NCBI GenBank assembly: GCA_947396885.1
Contig: OX377205.1
Coordinates: 77,224,969 to 77,288,968, forward strand
DNA: 64,000 bases
Source: Heligmosomoides polygyrus polygyrus
Lineage: Eukaryota > Nematoda > Chromadorea > Rhabditida > Heligmosomidae
Reading direction: 5' to 3'
Below are positions 36,149 to 47,100 of this stretch, in pieces. Both the position numbers and the translations under genes were made by a program. The notes under the pieces are model-generated. The model was not told where the DNA came from. It saw only the letters and a program-made list of their open reading frames with translations, and did no database searches. Positions within the stretch are counted from its first letter, which is position 1. Each line of letters opens with the position of its first letter.

Positions 36149-36312
36149 AAGACGACGCTAGTCAGTTCCTTTGCGGGATGCGCCACGCACTCTACTCCTG
36201 TGCCATCGGTTTGGATACCTACTTGGCTCGCGCAATTTTGGTACCAACTCACCGAGGCTGAAGGAAGGGAAAGCTTTGTTGTCCTGGACGGGAGATCCTA
36301 ACCAAGAACATT
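36149..36312 (-). mobile_element. tRNA-derived SINE copy
   Basis: On the - strand: GGTTAGGATCTCCCG, AAGCTTTCCCTTCC, GTGAGTTGGTACCA and AGAGTGCGTGGCGCATCCCG, matching the SINE family; the head is missing. Confidence 0.65.
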
Positions 36313-39300
36313 TAGTCAGAGAGCATGCCATAGTCAGAGATTGTTCCGACTGTACCACGCGTCTCGATAAAAACCACCAGTACGATCATTAAAATTGGCT
36401 TATTTGACATGTGTCGAGGACAGTGTTACAACCTCCGATTTACTATTGGAGAAAGAATGGTTCAAAGTAACTTTTAATTTTTGTTGTTTGTTCGTTATCC
36501 GCTTTTCCGTTATCCGGCCATTTTCGGACAAAATTATCTGCTATCCGTTATTCGGGTTTCGGAATTTTATTGTCCGCTCATCCCTGCTATGAACACGCAG
36601 GTATCGTGTCAGCATATGCCCCTGCACTTCTGTATCATAGTTATTGTCTAAAACTAAGCAACTGACACTGAATATCACATTTGCCTGCATTCAACAACAG
36701 ACCATTCCAGTTACCTTGAACTTATTACTTCACATCATACGTGAAGAGTCATCTCTGCATCCGCACCTTAAAACGGCTACACTATTCCCTCTGGTGAAAA
36801 GTTTGAAATGTTACGGAGTACTGTGTGGCGGACGCTTTTTCTCATCCAGATCTGCTGACGTTTCCAACAAAGTCTTACCATTAGACGGCCGCGAAAGGAG
36901 CGCAGAGCATTCGTAATCGCGGCTTGCAGAGTTTATTCTTTATTCACAACCAAGAAAGCCCAGTATTTGCCCAGCTGAGATAAAAGAACACCTTCACGAA
37001 ACAGCCTTCATAACACTGAAAGGTCTCGCTTCTGGGTGATTACTAAGCATAGGACCATTAAGACCAGAATCAGATGGATGTATGTACGTCAACCCTTAAA
37101 CAAGAAAACGAAAAAATCAGTGCGATGGCAAGAAATTAAAAGGTTACACAGTTCCCCTGAAGAGCTGAAGCAGATATATCACCTTATTGACGTAGGCGAA
37201 GACGCAGAAACGTTACTGAACCAAGGCCGTTGCGAATTGGTCAACAGCTGTGGACTTCTTCTTCAGCCGATCAATTTTTGTGTCGTTCATCAGTGTTGTG
37301 CAAACACACGAGTTTCGTCGGTGGATCCCTTATTCGACTTTTGGACGTTTCGACAATTTCGCTGTCGTGGCACGCAAATCCTCTTACAGCTCACCAGTAA
37401 AAGCGGGCTCGATTCTAGTCGGCGACGACTCCCGAATTTCGTCGGTTCTGTGCCCTTCCTCCAATCAGCGAAGCTGTCGAAGCGTAAGGGTGAATAAAAC
37501 AGCCACCGACAAACTACGTGTAGTATATGCACAATATGTACTGATGAACGATACAATTGAACACTCCTAAGTTGCAAGAAGAGAGAAAATAAAGAGAATT
37601 TTAGCGCTTTTTCCCACTCCAAGGTGTGGATTCGTGAAAATATCCTTCACAACACAAAATAGAAGGCGCTATTCCTGCGGGAACCGACAGCAATTCCAGC
37701 AATCTTCTGATGCAGTACTGGCACCCTACATGTTCTAGAGGAACTAAGCAAGTTGTGATTGGATGATAGACATAAAAGAGCTCTATGAGCACGAACCTCC
37801 AACCTGGAGGTAGTAAATTTAGACTGATTTTAGGAATTGTGTGAGAAACCGTATTTTATCCAAAAATTGATCTGTGATTCTGTTGGAAAGTGTTATCTTT
37901 CACAGGACGGACGTGGCCATCCAATCGAAGACGAGATCCTTGCACCTTCTCAGTATCGGCTCAAAAGATCTTCCGCTGAATATGACTCATCCAATAATGG
38001 AATTGGGTAACGTCGTCCTTTATCCTTTAGGAGGCTGTGCCAGCTGGTATGAAAATGTCCATTGATACTGTGGTGCACTTCTGAAACGGATTTCAGAAAC
38101 GGATCAAATAAGGTCTGTAAATTATTGCGTTTTGCCACATTTTTAACAAAACCAAATACCGTTCAAGTGTTTGTTTATGTTTTACTAGTACTCATAGTTA
38201 AATACTGTTTCATAACAATACCTTCATCCGTTTAGTCGTCTCGAGCACTGAGTTCCGAGCTTAAGAATTTTATCAAAAGGGACGTTAAAATCCTTGAAGA
38301 AAGGGATATCCATGAGCTGAGATACGATAACTTTCCATTGTAATGCCATGGCTTACATTTTGGACCAACCCAACATCTAAGCAGTGCAGTACATACGCAG
38401 TCAACGCGATGCATTATTACGTTAGGATCTAGCAAAGAGGTCATGCCTCAAACGTCCATGACAAATCGACCACGATACTCAAGCCAGCATAATTCCTTTA
38501 TGCTTCCAGGAATCATATTTTCCTCTTATTGGTGCTATTATCTGTGTTTGAGCGCATTGATGTGCATGCTAATTAATTAATTAATTAATTGGGGCAAGAA
38601 TTAAATAAAGCCCTCAACAAATAAACCACGAAAAAATTCTATGAAGACAAAGTTACCAGTGAGCACCTCCGCAACCTTGCTAGTATTCTCGGTGTTGATC
38701 ATGGCCGTACTGGTTCATCATGGCCCTACAATGAAGCGACTAAGCCGCTGCTCCGTGCCATGCCACGCCTCTTGGCCGAAACGAAAGCTTCGGATCTTCC
38801 CACGATTCGAGGGCCACATCGGGGCAAGATCTCAGCTTCCCCATCGCGATGGCCAGAGTCGGAGGCCAGTTGCTCGGGCTGTGGAGTGCCGAGCTGGTCC
38901 TGCTCTGCGCTCTTACACTAATCACCATTGCGTCAATATCCGTTCGGGCCATTAGGTGTTTCGGCCGATAGCCGCGAACTCCAGCGCCAGTGATATTGCC
39001 GCTCCAGCCGATCAGCTCGCCGCACCTTCTTCTTCACCGTGTGGTCCACTCCTCAGGAGGACATTCTGAAGATCTTATGGCCTAGTAACGGTGTGGCTCC
39101 AGCTCGAGACAAATCCTCCTCAATTAAGCGGCAGTTCATTAGGTTCTTCAGACCTTACGCTGCAAACATCCATTTTTAAGAGAACATATGGCGCTTCCTG
39201 CTTTTTCTGTGAGGCAAAGTCTCGTTGAGAGATTGCGGCAGAACCACTCACCCCATCACAACTGACGGATGAGCTCGCCTTCTCCCTGTCGCACTTTTGC

Positions 39301-39409
39301 TGCTTTTTTCAATGGTGTATGACATGGCATCTGAAAGGAGCAGTCAATCTTCGAATCTCACCAAGGATTAGTTCAGCTGATTTATGTTCCTTTTGTGCGC
39401 CGCATTTAC
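36313..39409. other. Intergenic B-C, middle part
   Basis: No supported gene. 37030-37500 has an open frame (153 codons, KKSVRWQEIKRLHSSPEELK) and ends in TGTCGAAGCGTAAGGGTGAA TAAA-like sequence that recalls the Penelope 3' ends at 15712 and 18600, so it may be another retroelement relic. 38572-38591 is a (TTAA)n run. Confidence 0.35.
38641..38955 (+). CDS. Hypothetical short frame with hydrophobic N-terminus
   Basis: A 104-codon frame starts MKTKLPVSTSATLLVFSVLI and continues MAVLVHHGP, which looks like a signal sequence or anchor. The rest is Arg-rich without a known domain, and an alternative frame after HHGP (PYNEATKPLLRAMPRLLAET) looks at least as protein-like. It may be a frameshifted gene fragment or chance; no splice partners were identified. 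Confidence 0.2.
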   Translation: MKTKLPVSTSATLLVFSVLIMAVLVHHGPTMKRLSRCSVPCHASWPKRKLRIFPRFEGHIGARSQLPHRDGQSRRPVARAVECRAGPALRSYTNHHCVNIRSGH

Positions 39410-39665
39410 ATATTTCTTCATCTTTTTCTTCAGCGCCCATCCCGCTTTGTAGTGGGGTCCGCTATTCTGGTGTCATGTCAGGCCACCTTTCCAGCGCTAG
39501 ATCATGGTGAACACTAGCAACTCTCAAGTCCATGCGTGACGTTTTAGACCAGCTGCTACGCCGCTTTCCAATTACTTCGAAGTTAAGGCTTATTTTGCGG
39601 ACACTGTATTCTCTTCCAAACAGAACGTAGCGGTACCATCGTAGACGAGCTTCCAAATCTTGTGA
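39410..39665 (-). mobile_element. RTE-type LINE 3' fragment
   Basis: The - strand encodes EARLRWYRYVLFGREYSVRK and LNFEVIGKRRSSW, the extreme C-terminus of the RTE protein, and its DNA continues to the ACCAGAATAGCGGACCCC end with a GAAGAAAAAGATGAAGAA tail. Same family as 58394-61503. Confidence 0.8.
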
Positions 39666-39909
39666 ATAAATACTTTTTCATTCGATGATGGGTCGATTTG
39701 AACGGCTCTTCCTGCGAAAATGTGTGCGTGCAAAATTTACAAGGTTCAGCGTTTTGTTGGAACCTATAGCAGTTAATAACAGCTGGCGGCTCAAGAACTG
39801 CCCAAAATGAAGTAAATTCGTTGCACATCAACCTATGCAATGAACTAATCCAACAGGCGCCAGGTGGAGATTTAGTAGATCTGGCAGCACAATTCGAGAA
39901 GGCGCAAAA

Positions 39910-39970
39910 ACGCTAGCAACAGGCGGAATCAAACCCGCACCCTCTGATTACCGGGCAGGGTGCTCTACGA
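39910..39970 (-). repeat. tRNA-like fragment
   Basis: On the - strand, CTCGTAGAGCACCCTGCCCG is followed by an AGAGGGTGCGGGTTTGATTC block with a good B box, but the 5' half does not fold as a tRNA. Probably a tRNA pseudogene or SINE head. Confidence 0.35.
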
Positions 39971-40185
39971 GTTTTCGGTTTAGGCTCGAACTAAAGCATT
40001 CGAATGAAAAAAAGAAAAAAACAAAAAAATAGCAAAATCATCGAATTCGAATAATTCTACTCGAATTCGAATATTCGTATTCGAACGTTCGAAATTTTCG
40101 AATGTATTCGAATTCGAATGCTCGAAAATCGTCGCTACTCGAATATATTCAGTTATTCGAAATTTTTGGGAGAGCACAACTATAC
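39970..40185. repeat. TTCGAA-rich dispersed repeat, copy 1
   Basis: Dense runs of CGAATTCGAATATTCG-like sequence end in GAGAGCACAACTATACT. A diverged second copy (50015-50233) ends in GAGAGCACAACTATAAC. Lies just upstream of paralog C. Confidence 0.6.
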
Positions 40186-40304
40186 TATGTGATCAAGCTG
40201 AGTTTAGTTATGAAAGCACAGTTTGCCTTCAACTCGTTCTCGCCCCATACTTCCACAAAAGAATTAACATGTGCAGGATTCTTAGGTTGTCGATATCCGC
40301 AATC

Positions 40305-40524
40305 GTGATGCTTGGTTCCGGCCCTGCCCACCCCAAACAATCCTTTCATTACTCCGGGGTCGGAAAACTGGAAACACGCTTGCCTTGGAAGCGTAAAAAC
40401 GCTGGCTTGTCCATCGCATGCGCCAGATGCGCATTTACATTGACTCCATGATATATCATGGTACCGTCAAGTACAGTACATGGCACATCCCCCCAGCGAT
40501 GAAGCAACGCCGTCTTACACATTT
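40305..40524 (+). mobile_element. tRNA-derived SINE copy, diverged
   Basis: Contains GATGCTTGGTTCCGGCCC, CCAAACAATCCTTTCATTAC, CTCCGGGGTCGG, GCATTTACATTGACTCC and GCCGTCTTACACATTTTA in SINE order. Confidence 0.55.
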
Positions 40525-40550
40525 TATTGGTGTTAATATTGGTTCTTTAG

Positions 40551-40819
40551 GCATGTGGAGCGCAATCGGAGGTACCGGTGTGCATCGGATACAAGATTCT
40601 TTATTCAAATTTGTTGCCCAGCTCAAACAAGCTTTTTATCTTCCCGGGATCGGTAGTTTGGTGCCGAACTTGTCTGGGAAGGATAAAACTTGTCCATCGG
40701 CTGGCCATCGCAAATCATTGTGCATCCTAAATACGCATTCAAATTACCTCCACGACATCGCGTTGAAGTAGAGTGCGTGGCGCATCCCGAAGAGGATGGA
40801 CTGCTCTTTATCCTTTACG
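40551..40819 (+). mobile_element. tRNA-derived SINE copy
   Basis: Has the head GAGCGCAATCGGAGG, then TTCCCGGGATCGG, CTTGTCTGGGAAGGATAAAA, CGGCTGGCCATCGCAAATCA and AGTGCGTGGCGCATCCCG. It lies 290 bp upstream of paralog C's start codon, so it is in that gene's promoter region. Confidence 0.75.
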
Positions 40820-41080
40820 TTTTATCCTAGTAGTGGTTCGCTCAACAAATGAAGATCAAACGTGGGAAACATAGCTTTAAACACTCAGAACATGGTCCAT
40901 TAGGTCGGCGAAATCCTACATGGAGTGTCCTTGTCCGTCTCAGAGCCACCACCTATACCATTAGCAAGCACCTGTCCGAATTCTTGAAGAACTTTTCCTC
41001 GTCGTCACTCTCACCTACACTTTACTCACTCCATCCGTATGCAATTGTTTAGAATTTACGCCGACCTCGTTTGATTTCAG

Positions 41081-41113
41081 ACGCAGCATGCCTTCCCACT
41101 CGTCACCGTGATG
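41081..41113 (+). promoter_or_regulatory. Paralog C 5' leader with overlapping upstream ORF
   Basis: A TTTCAG acceptor ends at 41080, so the leader would be 30 nt, the same length as in paralog B. It contains ATG at 41088, a 7-codon reading frame, and TGA at 41109-41111 whose last base is the A of the subunit's own ATG (TGATG). If this acceptor is used, ribosomes would meet the short frame first. Paralog B's leader has no ATG. Confidence 0.5.
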
Positions 41114-44100
41114 CGCTTAGATCCACTCATTCCGACTGTTTTTGCCGCTCTGGTGATTAATGGTGAGGTCGTTCCACGATTTCTAATTAATCCTTGGACG
41201 AAATCAATTGGTATTGGGGGTTTTCTATTTTATTACCAGAATGGCAGTAATTTTGCATCCTTTCTTGTTCCTGTCTGCTGTGAATACATGTTAAACAGAC
41301 AATTTTATTGATAGCGATCCATTTATGTATAAGTGTAGAGTTATTTATCTCTGCTTGTACGGCTGGCAGGCATGGGATTGTGTTGAAGTCAAAACTGAAA
41401 GGTTCTTCTTCAATTTTTCAAATCAAATTGGTTAAGCTGCCAGTTTCAAAAAACTTTGGTGGTGCACACATTGATAAATTGCCTGAGTTGTTTATGTATG
41501 TTGTGTGTTCTATTTTTTACCATATTCAAATGTTTTTTCTTGTTCTTCTTGGCATTATTTCTGTTATGATAGATTGATTACACTTGGTTTCTCTCACTAC
41601 AATCGCACCTGAGCGTGCATAAATAAATAGGTAAATAGATTAATAACGGCCTGTAAGTTAGTAAAATCAGGGAACACCAAAAGGTTATTTTTCAAAGCTC
41701 AGCTTTAGTGTGGATTAAGATCGATTTCCTGAATGGCGAAACTTTAGACATCGACATGAATGGTCATTCTCTACCTTGTTGTGATAGCCAGCATATTATT
41801 ATTTATTTAGGGGTGTTCCAAAATAACGCGATGAAGGTTTTTTAAAATTATATCTAAACAACAACGAACAAGTTTACAAATTAATACATTAATAACAACA
41901 ACATAGATACTAGGCAACAGGATATTCGACCGGTTTCGAGGTGGCCCCCTTTAGCGCGAATACAGAAGTCAAAACGCTTGGTGAAGTCTTTGGCCATGGG
42001 CCGTAGGTTATCTGAAGATAGTCGCTTCCATCCCTGGGACTGTGGATCGGACACGGACACTTGCCTTCAAAATGGAACGCGCGCTTTAGTCCGTCGGATT
42101 CAGATCCGAGGATTGCGGTGGCCACTCCGCAGACATGATGAAGTTCGGAAGGTTAGCCATGGAAAATGCTTGCATGTTTTTCGTCCTAAGGTTAGCCTTG
42201 GAAAATGCTTGCGTGTTTTTCGTCCTATGTGCAGGGATGACTCTTGCAGAAACGTCCAATGCGCATGGCGCATTGGACGAAGTGCTCCTTCCGTTGCTGT
42301 AGATTCCTCCCCAACCCATGACCACTTTCGGATTTTGACTCGGCAATGAGAAAGGTGTCTTGAGCTTCTCCAGATCAGATATGTACTCCCGGTTTGGGGG
42401 TTGTGCGCCTACAGGGGAACAGCTTTTTGTCCGTGAAAAGGGTTGTCTCCCACCGGCGATCTGCGGCCCACAGCTTGAGCTGTCGGCATCAATCCGTTCC
42501 GAGCCGCTCGCGGCTATCCCTGTCGATCAGCAGCTGGACCTTATGGAGCTTGTAGGGCTTCAGTGCGCGTTTCTTTCTGGCTATTCGATGGACCGATGTG
42601 AGACTGATACCGACATCACGGGTGATTTTTCTCAGGAGACCCACGGATTTGGGATTTTTCGTTTCTCGATAATATTCCGGATCTGCGGCGTATTTACATG
42701 CGCTTTCTTCCTTGTGCTGGACGACCACCTTCATGGCCAAGCTTTTTATATTAACGAGTTTCTGGTGAGGCAGTCGACTGAGCACGTAAACGATGTCGTA
42801 TTGCTGCATTCCTTGACGATGGAGCAAGCTCCAAAATCGCAGTGCGATGGTTTGGCATTTTGAGAAAAACCGTAACTGGTGCAAAATATAACTTGAAAAT
42901 TATATCACGGACACGCACAAAAAAAGCGCTATTGCCGCCATGCTGCAGATAAATACATTCGCTTGGGAGAACGTCAATGATTCATCACGTTATTTTGGAA
43001 CACCCTGTATATGAGCGCGTAGGAGAGGTGCCGGCTGTCACGTATAACCGATGCCAAGTTCTCGGATTTCCCACCCAGGCCAACTAAACCTTTCATCCCG
43101 CTGGGGTCGGTGAATTGGTAACAGACTCATCCGGGAAAGATAGAGCGCTGACTTGTTCATCAGCTGGCAAACGCAATTCATTGCATGGCCAAATACGCAT
43201 TCAAATCGCATCCATGACATCTCGTAGAGGTAGAATGCGTGGCGCATCCCAAAAAGGATTCAGTGACGCCGTCCTTTACCACTTTTTATCCTTCATTTGT
43301 TTGTTTATTTCAATGCACGTGAAGTGCACCTCACATGAAAGTATGGGAAAATCTTAGAAACCGCGAAAAATGCGGCAGCGAAAAAATACTGAATTATGAT
43401 TTTAGAAAACCAGTTGCTTATGTCAGTCCTACGAAATCAGAACGTTGAAGAATGCGCACTTAAAATAAAGCTATTTAACGAAAAAGTCAAAATAAACACA
43501 ACATGTCCCAAAAAATAGACGAAACATAGCACCTTTCAGTCGTTTGCTTACTGTGTGACGTAGATCTTGCGATTAACTTCATGCGACGAGCGGTTTGAAT
43601 CCTGTTAGAACAATTCGAGAAGAAATTTTTCAAGGAATTTCTGTGTCTTTTCTCTACTAATACACAATAATCACTTCAGTCGGTGACTGAAAGTTAGCTC
43701 AGATGATTTCCTTTTCTAAAGCCACTTCACTACCAGCAAACTCTTCAACGCAGTTCACCTGCATTCAGAAGTATAGGCAGATAAGCCTTGGTTGGATCCG
43801 AAAGCAGGAACCATGGCGAAATCATCGTACTTAGGAGCTCGTTGATTTGCTTTAGACGGAGTCTACTTCACGCAATCACTCCAACGTAATTCTGATCGAG
43901 ACTGAAATCGCGTGACACTTATGATCCTAAGGGTCTCCGCGCATCTTCATGAAACCCGACCTGGTCCAGAGGCCGATAAAGCACACTGGCAGCAATAATG
44001 GATCTTCGGGTTCTCAAAGTTATTGGGATGCAAAATCTTGATTCATGGAGGTTTTGGAAACAAATTTAAGCAGCGGATTTACAACAGATGAATGGGGATA

Positions 44101-47100
44101 TCTCGCATAATAAAATCGTGTATAAAAGCTTTGGTCTCTTCAGAGAATGGCAGGATGGGGGCGATTCAAATCGTCAAATATGCTCACATATGTAATATAG
44201 CGAAGATCTTGAAAGCGAAAGTTGTGAAAAATAGGCAAAGCAAGCAATTGTAGCAAAGAAACTTTTCAGGAAAAATAACGGCAAGCAGTTGGAAGTGGTA
44301 ACCTTTCCGTATTATTCCTACATTTGAACTAATTACAATTCATCAATAAGGAGAAACTGACAGGATTTTTTCGCCGGCAAAAATGATGCCCACCTCACCA
44401 GTTAAACTTTCTACTGCAATCGCAGACGAAATGAGGGGCGAATTAAAGTCGGGACGTGTGCAGCGCAGTCGGAGGAGTTGCCGTCTGCTGCCTGCACCTG
44501 ATACCAAGTTCTTGGTTAGGATTTCCCGCCTGGGCCAACCAAGCCTTTCAACCCTCTGAGCTTGATAAATCAGTACTTGACTTCTATGGGATGGATAAAG
44601 CACTGACTTATTTATCGGCTGGCCACCACAAGCCAAAAACGATTACAAATCGCCTCCACGACATCCCGTAAACCTAGAATGCGTGACGCAGCCCAAAAAG
44701 GGATCGAGTGACGCCGTCCTTAATCCTCCATCCATTATTAAAATTGAGTTTTTCAAAATATAGTGCTTAGAAAACCAGGAAAGATGGTGTGAAAAGTGGC
44801 CAGTATAACTGCGGCAGATGTCAGATGTTGTTCAAATGATGCCCAGTTTTTGGGTTCGTACTACTTACCAGCACTTCGGTGGTTTATGTTATTATTTTTC
44901 CCCATAAACTCTGAAGTTTTCGGACCAAAAGGGCTACTGTTTTTTCAATTCCAGTGTTCTCATCCGACGATGAGGAACGTCTTATGGTCGACGTGTTTCG
45001 TGGGTATAACTCACTTATCCAGGTGAGTACATCAATTCGTTCCACTCGAATGACGTCGATAGTCGTGTTGCCTTTGCAGCCCATCAGAAACATCAGCGAC
45101 ATGCCGATCATCGTGAAGGTCGCCCTACAACTGGTGCTGCTTATCAATGTTGTGAGCCTTTTCGCATTTGTTTTATATTCTATTGTTACCTTTATTTATC
45201 ATATTTATTATACATTATATTATACAGGGTGCGCCATAAATATGGTCACTTTTTCGCGCGTCATTTTTTGTATTTGTTTGCGAACGTTTTTTTTTCCATT
45301 GTTTCTTCGGATTCTACGTGTCATCTTAACCGTATATAGTGTTTTTTGCATCTCCACCCTGCTTCTATCAGAAATGGTAAAGCCTTGTTGTCAAAGAGGC
45401 GCAATCTTGGATCCGAGAAGGGCAGGACTTTCTGTTCCCAACATCGCTCGTCTGCTGAAGCTGCACAAGATGACAGTCTATCGCTGTGTGGAACGTAACT
45501 CTCTCGATGATCGTTCCCGACCTGGCTGCCCGGTATCCGTAGCTACGAGCAGTCTTTGGAAAATCGTGAAAGAACAATTCAAGTGGAATCCAGGCCGCGG
45601 CATGAGAAAGATGGCATCCGAGCTCAACGTATCGGCTACGACGATGAAGCGAGTTGCTAAGAATGAACTTGGACTATACCCCTACAAGTTCCGTCAACTG
45701 CACGGACAAACGCCTGCACAGATGGAAGAAAGAAGAAAAAAATATCCAAGACTCCTCGAGCGGCACGACCACTGCACGACGCTCTTCACTGATAAGAAAC
45801 TTTTCTCAATTGAGCAGCCTTTTGACCGCCAAAACTCGCGGTTATTGGCTGAAAGTGGTGAGGATGCAGACACCGTTAACAGAAACTCTCATGCAGCTTC
45901 CCTGACGGTTTGAGCCGGAGTTTGCGCCACAAGACGGACACGATTGGTTTTCGTTGAAAAAGGAGCCAAGGTCAACACCAATGCCTATGTGAACGACATT
46001 GTGATGAAGGAGGTGCTTCCCTAGGCTCAAGACACTCTGGAAATACAACATGGACCTTTCAACAGAACGGCGCACCCGCTCATAAGTCCAAGAAGACTCG
46101 GGAGTGATGCGAAAGGAATCTTCCCAACTTCATCCCTGTTTCTGAATGGCCGACAAACTCGTAAGATTTGAGTGTTATGGATTACTACGTTGGTTCGTTC
46201 TAGAGGGTGAAGCCTGCGCTAAAAGGTGCACTACGACTCGAGGATTGAAATCTTCACGGAAAAAGCATGGAAGGAAATTCCGCAAGCAACCTTGCGTGCC
46301 GCCATTGAGTCCTACCCTAAGCGTCTGAAGGTTGTCATTCGTGCCAAGGAAGATCATATTGGATGATATCCATTTTGCGTGTTAAGTGGATTGTTAATAA
46401 ATTGTTGAGGAAGTTTCGCTATTCCCTGACAAATTCCCCGTGAGTAGTTCGCTTTTTATTGAGTGACCATATTTATGGCGCAACCTGTATTATTACCTGT
46501 CGTTATACTATGCAAATAAAGCGTTTAACCATAGCTAGGGGTATCTGAATTACATCGTGACATACTCTAAAGGATAATGTCTAATTTTACAATAGCTGAT
46601 CTCCGAAAAAATTGTTTTGTGAACCAAATGCTCGCTTAAGCTGTGCAACATCACGTTAAGAGGAAAGCATAGCGAATCCCTGAGCCGATTTAATTAGCCT
46701 ATTCCGACCTCTCCATATCTTTTAATTATTTTGGAATGAAATTGTTATGCCACGACTTTTCGCTATATAATTTTTTCGCAAATTTTATTTGAATTTCGCG
46801 TCTTATCACCAGCCCGCGGAGCTTGTTTTTTGCAGCGGTATCGTATAGCATCATGAAGGATTAGCATAAGCCAAGGCTTTAGAGAACGAATGCTAAAACT
46901 GAGCGAATCTTATACACCATATGCAAGCGAAAGCGCGTTCAACAGTGTTTTTAGACCGTGTAAACGAGCTTATAACAGTTTTCGAAAGGTGCCATTGAAC
47001 ATAAGTGTTATGGCTCGTGCTAGAGATTGTTCGCTGTGTTTAAGAGATCTTTTACGATACATTGATGGCTTTCACATGTGTTAGCGCTCTACAGCAAATG

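Noticed and set aside
43545..43620. Possible tRNA gene near GGTTTGAATCC
   Set aside because: The T arm does not pair and no acceptor stem was found.
44954..45913. 319-codon + strand open frame starting in exon 2 of paralog C
   Set aside because: It is an accident: it starts at the receptor exon in another frame, runs through introns and enters the maT transposase. Only the part from about 45373 is transposase.
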